Made by a program: the position numbers and the translations under genes
Shown: positions 1 through 11,400 of the stretch, one piece after another
Position numbering within the stretch: the stretch's first letter is position 1
Layout of the letters: each line of letters opens with the position of its first letter
The notes under the pieces: model-generated
Seen by the model: only the letters and a program-made list of their open reading frames with translations
What the model was told of the DNA's origin: nothing
Database searches by the model: none
Source: Guillardia theta CCMP2712
Taxonomy: Eukaryota; Cryptophyceae; Pyrenomonadales; Geminigeraceae
Direction of reading: 5' to 3'
Length of the DNA: 38,846 bases
NCBI RefSeq assembly: GCF_000315625.1
Contig: NW_005434591.1
Location: forward strand, 170,989-209,834

Positions 1-416
1 GAGAGGAGGGAGGGAGGTAGCGAGGGAGGGGTCAACCTTTGCGGGGGTCTGTCGACGGGAGCGCTGCTGATTGAAGAAGATAAGGAGGGTACTTGTAGGT
101 GAAGACCGTGAAAGGGCTCGACGTGTCTGTTAGAAGACATGTTCTCCTTTGACGCAAACGATTGAGACTTTTGTTGTTCTGACTTCTGATGTGCTGATGT
201 GAGATCGACAGTGAAGAAACAGGACAAGAGGAGTTTGACAAGAAAAGGAGGGGAGGAGGAGAGTGAGAGAGGGGAAGAGGAAGAAGAGAATGAGAGAGAG
301 GAAGAGCAGCAGAGTCAGAGAAGAGGAGATTGGTGGGAGAAGAGAGATAATGGAGAAGAGATTCAGGAGAGAGGTAAGAGGGGAGCAGAGGGGGGGATGA
401 ATATCGTTGGAAAAGG

Positions 417-3400
417 AGACAAGAACTTTCTCTTTCCTCATTTCCTTCCCTCATGCTCGTTGACAACAGAATGCTGGATTCATCAAGATTTCCTTCAGAC
501 TCTGAAACAGCTAGTCAAGGTAACGAGAAAGACAGTGAAAACCATCACGTTGGTTTTCTCTCGTTGACATCGAAACAGCAACATGTCTTCTCAACATTGA
601 GACTTCTTCTTCCGATTGCTTCGTCAAGCGCTGAAGTAGAAATCGTGTAAGCAAAGCGAGAATGATAATCATGACGAGACGATGAAGACGAGGAGGAGGC
701 TGATGATGATGCTTACCTCAAGAGCGTGAAGGTCAAGCAGAAGAGATCGTTTGTTCTCTTTCAGCATCTCGATGATGTCGTCCTGAAAACCTTCACAATC
801 AGTCGTGATGTCCAAACCTCGCAATGGCTGCAGACTTTTCCACGCAGAGCGTCTTCCTTGTTGAGGATCGTCTCTTGCAGCATCTGATTGTCTTGTTGCA
901 GCTTGGAGATCTGGCTGGACATCTCCGACATCTGAAGAACAACATGTTGAAATCAGCATGACGAGCAAGAAGGAAAGTCATCAACGTCTTTATCTCTGTC
1001 ACCTGATAGTTGTGCAGGTTTTCTTTCACTGCCTGCTGAGTCTTCAGCCTTGCGGTAACGAGCCCAACCTGTGATCAGCAAGTTCAGACGGCCCGAGGAC
1101 CTTTGAAAAGAATGAAGCCAGCAGCTCGATCGTATTACAACAACAATGAGGAGTTGAAGGAAGGGGAAAGAAGTTTTTGTCGTGCTCACTTTCAGCAGCT
1201 CTGCTCTCAGCTCCTCCTCTGCAACTCTGTTGACATGCTCCTGCCAACGCAGCTCATCCCCATCGACGCTGGTGCTCTGAACGGATCAAGTCAGGTCAAC
1301 AGGAAGTACAGGAGTTGCTCCATCACACTCACGTTGTACAGAAAATCTGACCGAGTAAGGCGGCAGAATCTTATCAGCATTCAACGTCGAGTCACGTTTA
1401 AAAGACCTTCAGAAGCAGACGTGTTGTTGATACTCAACTGAAGTTTGACGATTACCAAGAGTCTGGAGATACGATGACGCTTACCTTGCGGTTGAAGACT
1501 CCGCTCTCATACGCAACAACCAAGTCATCGATCTATCACCATCCTTTCACTTCCCCTGTTCAAACTTCGCTCTTGTTTCTCTTGCCTGCTGGCGGATCTT
1601 CTTGACGTGGGCGACATAGACAGAGTTGTCATCCTACAACAAGGTGAACGCATGAAGGAGGACGAGGATAAAGGTGCCGAGGATGCCGAGGAGAAGAAAC
1701 AAAAGAGGAGCAGGAGCAGGAGCAGGAGCAGAAGCAGAAGCAGGAGCAGGAGCAGGAGAAAGAGAAGGAGGAGAGAGGAGGAGCAGGAGCTAGAGAGGAG
1801 GAATAGCAGCGGGAGGAGGAGGAGGAAAGGAGGAATAGCAGCGGGAGGAGGAGCAGGAGGAGCAGGAGCAGGAGGAGGAGCAAGCGTTTTCTCACATCCT
1901 GTATGTCGCGCGACCTCATCTCCTCCAGCGCTGCTTTTAGATCCTCCATCATCATCTTCAGATCTTCCGAATCTTGTTGCGGGAGATGAGATGGTAATGA
2001 TGGGCCCGACAAGTTTGTGGTACCTTGGCCCGACGACATCTGGACCAAAAATGTCATGAAGAAGACAAAACCCCGGATGTTTTACAAGCTGTTTCGATGA
2101 TGATTGGAGAGGAGACTTGTTGCTTGAGAACCTCTGATAAGGAAACGATGAGCAGATGCGAAGGGGGAGGAGGAAAAAATGATGATTTTGCACTCACATT
2201 CAACACCAGGGACAGTTTCGATTCCACGGTTTCAAAGAAAGACAGTCTGCCGATCTGCGGAGAAAGCAAGGACCGACAGTCATTGGAAGAAACAAGCTCT
2301 TGCCACTCGAGCATTCACCTGAGCGATGTGCTCCTTGCTCCAGCTTTCCTTGCTTTTCACCAGCTTCAAATGTAACTCCTCCAGCTCTCCCTCGAACACG
2401 CTTGTCATTTGCTCTAGCTCCTGAAGGAAACGCTCCCTGCTCCCATCCTCCGGAGGTGCCTGTAGCCGGGTCAACTAGAAGCATGCTCCCCCATGTTCCT
2501 CCTCCACCTGAGTCAACATGCTGTTCGCCTTGGCATCCTCTCGGATCGCCTTCACCTCCTCGAGCATCATTCCCATCTCGCTGTTCAGCCCGTCGATCTG
2601 CTCGCAGAAGAACCTCTCCCTCCTCTGGCTCTGCGCCAGCCTCTCCTGCAACAGCGTCAGGGGACTTAAGCACCGCATGGGGATGTGAATGTTCTACCGC
2701 TGCTTCTTGCAGGTCCGCCAGGTGTTTGTCGATCTCAGCAGCTATCTCCTCCTGGCAGAGCTCAAGCTGCGATATGAGCTGATCGCGCTCCTTCTCCTGC
2801 TCTCTCCCTCACAACTCCCGACAACCTATGGGTTTCTCGAGGCCTTACCACTTCCGTCAACTCCTTGTTGAGAGAGACGATGTGCTCCTGCGCGTTGGCA
2901 GCGATCAGGTTGGCAGCGATCAGGTTGCGCTGAGGAGAGCGCTGAGGGCAAGGGAGTTTGCTCACTTGGCATGACAGATTGCTCTTCTGCAACTTTTCCA
3001 TCTTGATGAGATGTCAGCAAGGAGAAGAGGGAGGCAGAGGAAAACATACTTGGCCAAGGAACTCCCTTGACTTGTCTCTGCATTCTTTGCAGCAGCATCC
3101 CTGCAGCAGACAGTTCACGTCTACCCCAGTTGAGCATGTGCAACCAACATTTTCATCATGATCCGGCATGCACGACATGCCCACAGACCTGTGTACAAAC
3201 ATCTCAGAACGACGATATGAGATCATAGCGAAACATCAACATGTTCTCAAGCTTCCATGTCTCGAACATCTGAACAAGAAATGGAGGTAAGTCGGAAGGG
3301 TAGAGGAAGAGCTTCAAGGTCAACGACCTTCAAGATTTCGTTGATCTCATTCATTTGATCGCAAAGATCGACACAGTCTAACTCCACTCTCTGTATGAAA

Positions 3401-4477
3401 CTTCACAACTCTTCCCATCCTGCTCCCCCCAACTCCACTCTTACCGCCTGAACTTCCTGCAGATTTTGTATACTTGCAACCAGGCGGATGATTTTCTTCT
3501 TGTCGTCTTCTCCATCCATCTGCAAATTGTCTTTGCATGACAACAGACATGCAAAACATGAATCCGATCACACCTCAACGCTATTCCTTGACGGAGAATC
3601 CATGTTCCCCCTGCGTCAAACCTCAGCTTGCGCGGTTCAAAACCTGTAGACAGCTACATCTTGTTGTTTTCTTCCATGACGACATTGCCTGGGTTACATC
3701 ACAACACAGTAAAACACTGAAAGAGATGGTGAAGGCTCATTCACTTTCTTGAGCTTGTATCGTCTTGGTCTCATGGTACATTTTGCTGTCCTGTTCCTAT
3801 TCTTCAGAGGAACCACAAATCGGGGGGAAGATTGCGATGAATGCAACGATGATGCTCTACCTCAAATTTCTTAAGGGCGTCTTCGAGCTCAACCACCCTC
3901 GATACCGCCTCATCCAGCATTCTCCTCGAATCCTCAAGTTCACTCGTGTACTGGACAAAGTCTCAATGTGCTTCCGCAGGTTCCCTGCACGCCAACACCT
4001 TCAGCAGAGACGTCTCGGCGAGGAAGTTAAGATCTTCCAGCCTGTTGATCTCTTGCGCCATGTCATCATTCTCAACCTGCCAAAAGCTTCTCACTCCCAG
4101 CAACTGCAGCAACCCACAAACGCCGTTCCTTCAGTTGTCTGATCTCCTCCCGAAGGTAATGCATCTCATCTTTGCCGATCTTACAGCACATGTCATGCTC
4201 TCTTCCGCGCACTTTGAATCATCTTACTTCAGATACTCCCCGGTCCTCACCGACAACTTGGTCCAATGTCGACGACAAGTGCAGGATCTCACGACCTAGC
4301 TCTTGCAGGGCAAGGTTCGCCTCCTTTGAGATGTCTGCCGAGCATATCACCTCACTGGAGAGGCATGCAAGCAGGGACTTCACCTCCTGCAAGAACTTCT
4401 GCATTCCGCTGCTGATACTGCAGTACATCAGCCTGCGACCGGTACACCTCCAGTTCCTTCCGCGTCATGTCAGACAT
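417..4477 (-). CDS. Multi-exon coiled-coil protein of unknown function
   Basis: About 20 short minus-strand exons, each rich in Glu, Lys, Gln and Leu with heptad-like spacing, can be joined through GT-AG introns of about 50 nt. The likely start is the ATG at 4477, encoding MSDMTRKELE, followed by a 49-nt intron (4399-4447) and an exon at 4251-4398. Further clear exons encode blocks such as YTSELEDSRRMLDEAV near 3.9 kb, ERLAQSQRRERFFCEQ near 2.6 kb, ERFLQELEQMTSVFEG near 2.4 kb, EDLKMMMEDLKAALEE near 1.9 kb and DDIIEMLKENKRSLLL near 0.75 kb. The product would be roughly 550-600 residues, nearly all predicted coiled coil, without a catalytic motif, so a structural or scaffold role is only an inference. 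The exon order between about 3530 and 3840 is unclear, so an exon beginning MDGEDDKKK near 3523 could instead start a second gene. The C-terminal end below 417 is unresolved and may run towards the window edge. One intron (1533-1585) is GC-AG. Confidence 0.6.
1634..1895 (-). repeat. Polypurine AGGAGC-type repeat filling an intron
   Basis: A 262-nt intron of the coiled-coil gene is filled on the plus strand by imperfect AGGAGC/AGAAGC and GAGGAGGA repeats. Its borders are a GTGAGA donor at 1895 and a TTGTAG acceptor at 1634 as read on the minus strand. It is about five times longer than the usual intron here, and the extra length is essentially all repeat. Long open frames through it (poly-Ser, poly-Leu) are composition artefacts. 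Confidence 0.75.
2902..2936. repeat. Short in-frame tandem duplication in the coiled-coil gene
   Basis: The 15-bp unit ggcagcgatcaggtt occurs twice in direct tandem. In the minus-strand reading frame it duplicates the residues NLIAA. It adds five residues without breaking the frame, but it lies close to an exon boundary, so it may be partly intronic. Confidence 0.5.
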
Positions 4478-5194
4478 GGTGAATGTTCGCGCAGGAAGCT
4501 ACCGCGTGCAAGGCGTGAAGTTGAGCCGCTTCGACTTTCTGGACATCTGGATGTGCTTTCATAGCTTGTTTCCTCTTCACCTTCATCGTTGCGCCCATGA
4601 TTATCAAACGTGAAGAATCACCGTGTGTTATCACCTCCGAAGGGAGAAGCAGGGCACTTTCAGACACGCAGCTTCCCCCTGCCCAAGAGAAGTCCTTGGC
4701 GTTGTCTGAGGCCAAGGGTCTACGATTCATGGGTGCAGGGTTATCTGCACCTCAAGTTCAGTCAGGTCCGATTGTCCGTGTATACCCCTAAACGGTTTCT
4801 GCCTTACATGACCCGCTGCGGTTTCAGCGTGATCTTCAAGTACCTCAGGTAACATGTCTCCGCTCAGATTATGATCATTATCTTTCAAACAAGCTTCTTC
4901 TCTTTCTCTTGTCTTTCTTCTCTTCCCCTCTGCTCCTGGTCCTCCCTCTCCCATCCCGGTCAGTCCTTTACCGGTCAAGCTTCATCGCATTCAATTTGGG
5001 ACTTTGAGACTCCCATTCAAATTTGAATTTATGAGGTTCAGTTTCAGGTCTTGTCAATATTTTCACGCTGCGAGGCTTGTCAACTGTGAGAGTAGTCCGA
5101 TGTATCAAAAGTTTTCAACTTGCGTGATAAAACTTTCAAAAGTTTTAACTGCATGTCAAAGTTTCAAAGTTCTACGATGCGGCCGCCGGGCCAA

Positions 5195-5420
5195 TAACGG
5201 TGGTGGGTACCACCAGTAACCCTACCACCCCTGCTAAGAGGGTACAAATTTCCTCAGTTGTACCCCTACTTACAAGGTGTAAATGACCCCAGTGACCCCT
5301 AACCCCCGATCAATTGCACCCCACCCCGTGATCACTCCACAAATGACGGGGTGTAGAGAGATTGAGTTTAGCGACCCCTTGGAAAGTGCCTTCAAAACCA
5401 GGGTGGGGTGACATTCAATT
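5195..5420. repeat. Cluster of small inverted repeats (hairpins)
   Basis: This segment contains the palindrome ggtgggtaccacc, a perfect 8-bp inverted repeat gggtacaa/ttgtaccc separated by ten bases, and repeated acccc/gggt words. A comparable but not identical hairpin-rich block lies at 14890-15125. Its nature is unknown: a degenerate miniature element or a cruciform regulatory region are both possible. Confidence 0.45.
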
Positions 5421-5797
5421 GTAAAATTTGAACATTTTACCTTGATATTTGAAATATTAGTTGTCTATTTAATCCAAAAACCTGATTATGTTGAAGATTG
5501 TGAATTTCTGAATGACCCCTATCGGTAGCACCGGTGCAAGCCTGCATCTCGTGCCCCTAATGCAAGCCGGGGATCATGTAGGAGACGAGATGCGGGAGTG
5601 CAAGAAGAGAAGATCAGCATCAGAGACGAGAGGAAACAGCATATGACTGCAATTAGCTGCAGCAGATCAGGTTTCACAGATACTTATCATGGAGTCAGCG
5701 ATAGTGAGATCGAGATGAGATTGATTCATATCAGCAAGTGTTACTGTATTGTTCCATCGATCACAATGAGAGATTTCGTCACAGACAAGGGAGGATA

Positions 5798-5842
5798 ACA
5801 GTGATTGAGATAGACTGTATACAGTGATTGAGATAGACTGTA
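5798..5842. repeat. 22-bp direct tandem duplication
   Basis: The sequence acagtgattgagatagactg (plus ta) occurs at 5798-5819 and again at 5821-5842, separated by one base. It lies about 160 bp upstream of the GPDH start codon, so it is in promoter or 5' UTR territory. Function is unknown; it may be a simple slippage duplication. Confidence 0.8.
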
Positions 5843-6001
5843 GAGAACCATGTTCGAAAGATACACCATACATCAAGAACCGAGGCATCATGACAAATCC
5901 TTCAGGACGTTTTAATAGATCAGGGGCTGCAAGGACAAGAGTTCAAAGTTCTGTGAAATAACGCATGTTTTTCAGCCAGAGGCAACGTGTCCTGAGGAGC
6001 A

Positions 6002-7306
6002 ATGAAGAAGCGTGTGGCCATCGTAGGATCAGGGAACTGGGGTTGCGCGATCGCAAAGATCGTGGGTAACAACTGCACCCACCACCCCCACCTAGAGGAC
6101 GAGGTCCGCATGTGGGTCTTCGAGGAGATGGTGAAGGGGAGGAAGCTCACGGACATCATCAACGAGGAACATGAAAACGTCAAGTACATGCCTGGAGTGA
6201 AGCTTCCCACCAACGTCATAGCCGACCCCGACGTAGTGAGCGCGACGCGGGGGGCCAACGTCCTTATCTTCGTCCTCCCGCACCAGTTCCTTGGTGGGCT
6301 CTGCAAGAAGATCAAGGGAAACCATGCGCAAGATTGCATCGCCGTATCCTTGATCAAGGGAGTGCACTTTGACTCGAAGGGGATGGTGCTGATCTCGGAC
6401 ATGATCAAGGAGGGGCTGAATGGAATGGATGTAAGCGTGCTCATGGGAGCAAACCTCGCAAAGGAGGTGGCAGGAGGAGCCTTCTGCGAGACCACCATTG
6501 GGTACAATGTGGAAGAGAACGGCAAGCTGCTGCACACGATCTTCAACGATCCTCTGTTCCATGTCACCATCATCAACGACGTCCCGGGAGTTGAGATCTG
6601 CGGTGCCTTGAAGAATGTGAGTGGTTGTGCTTGTGTTGTGATGCCATGCTGATCGCGTCCTCTATGCAAGATTGTAGCGCTGGGTGCTGGCTTCACGGAT
6701 GGGATGGGACTAGGTGACAATAGCAAGGCCGCGATCATCCGCATCGGCCTCATGGAGATGAAGAAGTTCATCCAGTCTCGCTACCCCAGCGTGAAGGATG
6801 CAACCTTCTTTGAGTCGTGCGGGGTCGCCGATCTCATCGTGACGTGCTACGGAGGCAGGAACAGGAGGTGTGCTGAGGCGTTCGTTAAGGCTGGAGGAAG
6901 GAAGGTAAGTCGGGCGGGAGGCGCTACTGTTCTGGCTGCTGACTGCCAGCCACAAGTCGTTCGAGGAGTTGGAGCGCGAGCTTCTCAACGGCCAGAAGCT
7001 GCAGGGGACTTTGACTATAAAGGAGGTGATGCAGATTCTTCAGAGGGAAGGGATCGTAGATCAGTATCCCCTCTTCAAGAGCATCTACAACATTGCCTTC
7101 GAGGTGAGCGATCGTGAATTGCCCTTCACTCGCCCGTCCTCACCACTGCCCCCCTTCAGAAAGCGCCGGTGGAGTCCATGCTTGCCACGCTTGGATGCTT
7201 TGAGCTCGAACAAGTTCTGATGGCGAAGAATCAGTTCGGCCAGGTCGTGACGAAGCGAACGGTCGTGTACTATGGAAAAGCTGGTGACAGGAGAGCTGCA
7301 CTGTAA
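6002..7306 (+). CDS. GPD1: NAD-dependent glycerol-3-phosphate dehydrogenase, eukaryotic cytosolic type
   Basis: The enzyme interconverts dihydroxyacetone phosphate and sn-glycerol 3-phosphate with NAD(H), supplying glycerol for lipids or osmolyte. Four exons join in phase 0: 6002-6616, 6671-6904, 6957-7103 and 7160-7306, giving 380 aa; the introns are 52-56 nt. The N-terminal dinucleotide-binding motif [14 protein letters not shown] starts at about residue 9. Family signatures follow in order: [44 protein letters not shown] (with the catalytic Lys), [36 protein letters not shown] and [10 protein letters not shown]. Length and motif order match animal GPD1. The start is secure because an in-frame TGA lies at 5993-5995 and the MKKRVAIVG context fits. 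No transit peptide is visible, so a cytosolic location is inferred. The last 50 residues are less conserved. Choosing the acceptor at 6956, rather than the AG at 6949, keeps the conserved [10 protein letters not shown] frame. Confidence 0.95.
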
Positions 7307-7363
7307 ACAAGAAACAAAAGCTTGAGCTTTCACATCAGGGTGTCCATTATTTCTATCCCCATC

Positions 7364-7404
7364 ATCATCATCACCACCACCATCATAATCATAATCATAA
7401 TCAT
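7364..7404. repeat. CAT/CAC/AAT trinucleotide-like simple repeat
   Basis: An imperfect run of catcatcatcaccaccaccatcataatcataat follows the GPDH stop codon by about 60 bp and lies between two convergent genes. It is probably 3' UTR or spacer microsatellite. Confidence 0.8.
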
Positions 7405-7442
7405 GGAAAAATGTGCTACTGCTACATGTTGTCTTCTTCCGT

Positions 7443-7808
7443 CTACTGTGCGTCTGTACTGTGGGACTCCTTCGATATCTCCGCTGAGAACACTGAGTTG
7501 AGATTGGAAACCTCGCTCCCTATACGATCCACGTGCTTGGCAAGCTCGCTGATCTTAGTCTCCTTCTCATGGAACCACTCGCTCAGCGACTTCATCTTTT
7601 CAACGGCAGTGACGTCAACTGATCCATCCATGAACCCAAAGTCTACGTCTGGCCCTGGTTGGATCTCCATCTTCATGTGCTGCTCGAACACCATCAGCTG
7701 TGATTGCCTTATTTTGTCCACAGCGTCGAAGATGGCCTTTGTCCTGATCCCCTTGTTGATCTCTCCATGCAGGCTGAACTGCTCGTTGCCCTTGAGCTCC
7801 TCCGACAT
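7443..7808 (-). CDS. Small unrecognised protein, 121 aa, partly coiled coil
   Basis: An uninterrupted frame starts MSEELKGNEQFSLHGEINKG and ends KESHSTDAQ. It is hydrophilic, with helical, heptad-like segments (EKMKSLSEWFHEKETKISEL) and no signal peptide or membrane segment. Residue use is balanced, unlike the low-complexity frames around it, which favours a real gene. It converges on GPDH with about 135 bp between stop codons. An upstream 5' exon cannot be excluded, because an acceptor-like tttgcag lies near 7910 on the minus strand. The size and helical character suggest a small subunit of a complex, but no family could be named. Confidence 0.6.
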   Translation of the reverse strand: MSEELKGNEQFSLHGEINKGIRTKAIFDAVDKIRQSQLMVFEQHMKMEIQPGPDVDFGFMDGSVDVTAVEKMKSLSEWFHEKETKISELAKHVDRIGSEVSNLNSVFSAEISKESHSTDAQ

Positions 7809-8485
7809 GTTGCTGGTAGCCTCGTCGTTTTCCTCTCCTCTTCTCTGCCCTGTTCTCCTCTCCCCTCCTTTCCTCTGTCTTCTCTTTCCTTCCGCGGCTG
7901 GAGGTGGTCCTGCAAAATCAGAGGAGTTCAGTCTTGTTCATGACGAAGATATCTTCCGTCATCATCAATCAACATAGGATTCAGATTTCCGGCTGATCAA
8001 AGAACGCCATGGCTACAGGATGATTCAATACGTGAATGTCGCAAACATTGCAACTAAAGGTCCAGTATAAGGGATGATCCTTGTATTATATCTACTCTCT
8101 CCCCATCTTTCACCTCCTCTTCTTCTCTCTTCCTCTACCCCTGCCTCAGCGTCCAGTCGCTCTTCTTCTCTCCTCTCATCACTACCACCTTCACCGTCCC
8201 GGCATGGCGGCACCAAGAACTGCAAGCCCGCCTCAAATCTATCAATCGTCATTGGACAGCGGGAGATCACTGCCAGGCTGATCGGAGGGCGGCCGGGCTG
8301 GCCGGGCCCGGGCGTGTAGACGGGCCGTGTGGGAGGCTTCTGCTGAGAGTCTCCCGGCATTGAAGGCTCATGAGGCTTCTCACCGAGTCAGGCGGCCTCG
8401 GGCATCGACCGTGACCCAGGATACCTCAGTCATGATAGCATAAGGATGGAACTATAAAAACAAGGATCTACACATACAGCTGCGC
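7809..8485. other. Spacer with CT-rich tracts and a GC-rich palindromic patch
   Basis: No supported gene. There are polypyrimidine stretches around 7840-7890 and 8095-8200, and a GC-rich segment at 8280-8335 with nested GGCCGGGC words resembling the palindromic GC patches at 22190-22270 and 22690-22745. Part of it would be the 5' region of the small minus-strand gene, and the right end is the 3' flank of the Mg-chelatase gene. Confidence 0.55.
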
Positions 8486-11400
8486 TCATCTCTTCTCCTT
8501 CTGCTGCATGGTGATGTCGGACAGGCGCTGGGCAGCCGTGCCGAGCTCGATGGCGTCGTCGATGTCCTCGTAGATCTCCTGCAGCTGCTGCAGCACGTCG
8601 GGCTTCGCCTCCCACATACCCCTGGCAAGGAAGGATGAGATCAAGAAGAGGGGAGGGGGAAGAAGGGAGGAGGAGGGAGGGAAGGAGGGAGAGAGGGAGA
8701 GGGAGGGGGGAGAAGGGAGGGAGAAAGGAGCAGGAGAGGAAGAAGAAAACGGATAAGGAGGCAAGCGGCACGCGATACGACAGCAGAGAGCGGACGGGGG
8801 CAAGGGCAAAAACGAGGGGAAGGGGGAAGGCGAAGGCCGAGGGAGGGAGGGACGGGGAGAGAAGTTGGTTAGTGGGCAGCACCTGTTGTTGGCTTCAAGC
8901 AAGCGACCGACGATGTTCTTGAAGGCCTCAGGGTTGCTGTCCCGCAGCTTCTGCGCCATGACAGGGTCGAGGGCGTAGGTGGCAGCGGACTGGTCGAAGA
9001 CCCACGGCTCCTTGAACTTGGTAGTCGCTCCCCAGCCAATCATGGCAGTCATCCTCTGCGATACCTCGAACGCTCCTCCAGAACCCTGATCGACCTGGAG
9101 GAGAGTGAAAGGAGGAGGAGGAGGAGGAGGAGGACGGAGAAGGGGGGAGAAAGAACTGGAGGTCGGGAGGGGCGAGATAGAGGTCGGGATGAAGGGATGA
9201 CGAGGATGTTTGGGGTAGTGAGGTGAACAGCAGGATCGACGAGGTAGGAGGAGGGGAGCGGAGGAGTGGAGGAGGAGGAAACATGGGAGCCTCACCATAG
9301 AGTTCGCCCACTTGGGGTTGAGAAGTTTTGAGCGGTACTCGAGCCTGAGAACCTCGTTGATCCTCTTCGGACGGGGGACCTTGGAGTAGCTCTCGACTAC
9401 CGATGCCTGCACCTTCCCCTTTCCTCCTTGCAGGTCGTCCATGGCTCGGACCTGCTCGCTAGCCGTGAGGGAGAGGGAAGGAGGAGCGGGGGGGTTGGCA
9501 GGAGGAGGAGAGAGCGAAGGGAGACGTAGGTGGGAGAGTGAAGGTGGAGCAAACGGAGTGGTTCAAAGATTATGGGGAGGAGAAGAGGAGGAAGAAGGGG
9601 AGGGGAGGAGGGGAGGAGGGGAGGAAGGGGAGGAGGGGAGGAAGGGGAGGAGGGGAGGAAGGGGAGGAAGGGGAGGAGGGGAGGAGGGGAGGAGGGGAGG
9701 AGGGGAGGAAAAGGCGTACCATCGCTCCTGTATTGGCGTAGTACTCTTGGATGTCGGTCAAGCCATACTCGACCGAGTCGACGCACTGAACGACCTGCAG
9801 TCCAACGTCACAAGCGAGAACGATAAGATGGAGTTGGGACAATGGAACGAGGGGAGCGAGGAGGGGAGAAGGAGAAAGGAGGAAGGGACGAGGAGGGATG
9901 GGGAGGGATGGGGAGTGGAGTGGGACAGGGGAGAAGAGATGAAGGAGGAACGAGCAGAGGGAGGCAGGGAGGAAGGGAGGAGGAAAAAAGGAGGAGGCTG
10001 ACCTGGCCCGTGGTTGACATCAACTTGTTCAAGGTTGAGCGGCGCTCGACTCCTCTCCCACTCCTCCCAAACGAGAACGCGTTCCTCTTGGCCCAGGTCT
10101 CGCCCAGGTCAGCCTCGTCCTCCCAGTTCCCGTCCGTCACTCGCTCGTTGACTAGGGACCCGAACTCTCCGGGTGGGTTCGAGAAGATTCTTGCTGTGCT
10201 CGCCTCCACCGTCTCCCCAGCTGCCTGTAAGTTTGCGCTCCAGTCAGGACGAGCTGCAAGAGGAGGGAGTGAACAGAGGGGGGACGTGGAGGAGGGGAAG
10301 AGGGAGAGGGAGGATAGTGAGGGTACTTGAGGGTAGGACGAGGAGGCAGCGGGGGGAGAGGAAGAGGCATGGCAGGTAGCAGGAGGAGGGAGAGGGGAGC
10401 AGGAGCAGGACCTGGAGCTCGAGCGCGTGCTTGCGGATGAAGTTCATGTCGGCGGGTTCGTCAGCTTTCGCCGCTCGCTCGAAGAGGTCGTCGAGGAGCT
10501 CAACAACATTCGAGAAAGAGTCCCTGCGAACAAGTTAAGTCTGTTCTCCCTCCTCCTTCCCTCTCCTCCCGTCCTCTCCTCCTTCCTCCTCCCTTCTTTT
10601 CCCACACTCTTCTCCTCCCTTCCCCCTTCCCCTTCCTCCCTCCTCCTCCCTCCCTCCTCTCTCCTCTCTCCTCCCTCCTCTCTCCTCTCTCCTCCCTCCT
10701 CCCTCCTCCCTCTCTCCTCCTCTGCTCCGTTTCTCCTCCTCCCCTCTTGCACCTCTCTCTTCCCCTACCTGAAGATCCCCGACAGTGACGTCAGCACATC
10801 CACCCGAGGCCTCCCGAGCTTCTCCAGGGGTATCAGGTCGAACCGCACGACTCGTCCTGTGGCCTCGACGACGGGCTCAGCCCCCACCAGCCCCAGCACG
10901 ATCCCGACTGACTCTCCCCTAGTCTTGATCGCCTCTAGACCCCACAGGTTCACCGCAATGGTCTCAGGGAACTCATCGTTGTTGTCCTTCCTGTGCAAGG
11001 AGATTGAAAGCTCCGCCGCCGCCTTCCCCCTTGCCATGGCAACCTTCGAGGGGATGCGGTAGGGATCGAGCGCATGGATGTTCCGACCTGTGGGCAGGAC
11101 GCCCGAGCCGTCGCGGAGCAGGTCACCTCCTGGAGCAGGGGGAACGAACTCTCCGTTGAGAGCCTTGAGCACACCTTCGAGCTCCTCCGTGTTGCGAAGG
11201 AGGAGGTCTCTGATGGAGCAGCCCTGACGCACGGCCTCCTGGAAGCGATCCCATGCTGCTGTCCCCTGGCTTGGAACTCCTTCTCCTCTGCTCATGAGCA
11301 CTTCGGCCTCGCTGCCTCCCTTGAGGATGAGCTGCAGTGCTTCTTCAGGGAAGGTGAAGGGAGCTTCAGCAGCGAGACCGTCCTCCTCCTTCTCCTCCTC

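Larger units (their letters stand above)
4478..6001. other. Divergent intergenic region without a supported gene
   Basis: This stretch separates the starts of the minus-strand coiled-coil gene and the plus-strand GPDH gene, so it should hold both promoters. A short minus-strand frame at 4470-4730 (beginning MGATMKVKRKQAMK) may be 5' UTR or an unrecognised upstream coding piece. Around 5000-5180 there are repeated caaagttt/aaaagtttt words. Around 5195-5420 there are inverted repeats. At 5798-5842 there is a direct duplication. No convincing TATA box or conserved RNA was seen. Confidence 0.6.

Noticed and set aside
1525-2193. 222-codon minus-strand frame with poly-Leu, and the plus-strand Arg/Ser-rich frame resembling an SR protein
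   Set aside because: Both arise from the AGGAGC-type repeat inside an intron of the coiled-coil gene; the RS-like pattern is composition only.
5920-6771. 283-codon open frame on the minus strand
   Set aside because: It is the antisense of the well-supported GPDH gene and crosses its first intron; it has no recognisable protein features.
8025-8360. 111-codon minus-strand frame
   Set aside because: Pro/Gly- and Glu/Arg-rich composition from GC- and CT-rich spacer DNA; no splice partner or motif.
8486-9442. 318-codon minus-strand frame read as one protein
   Set aside because: It contains true chlH exons 5-7, but also Pro/Ser/Leu stretches that are introns with proper GT-AG ends.
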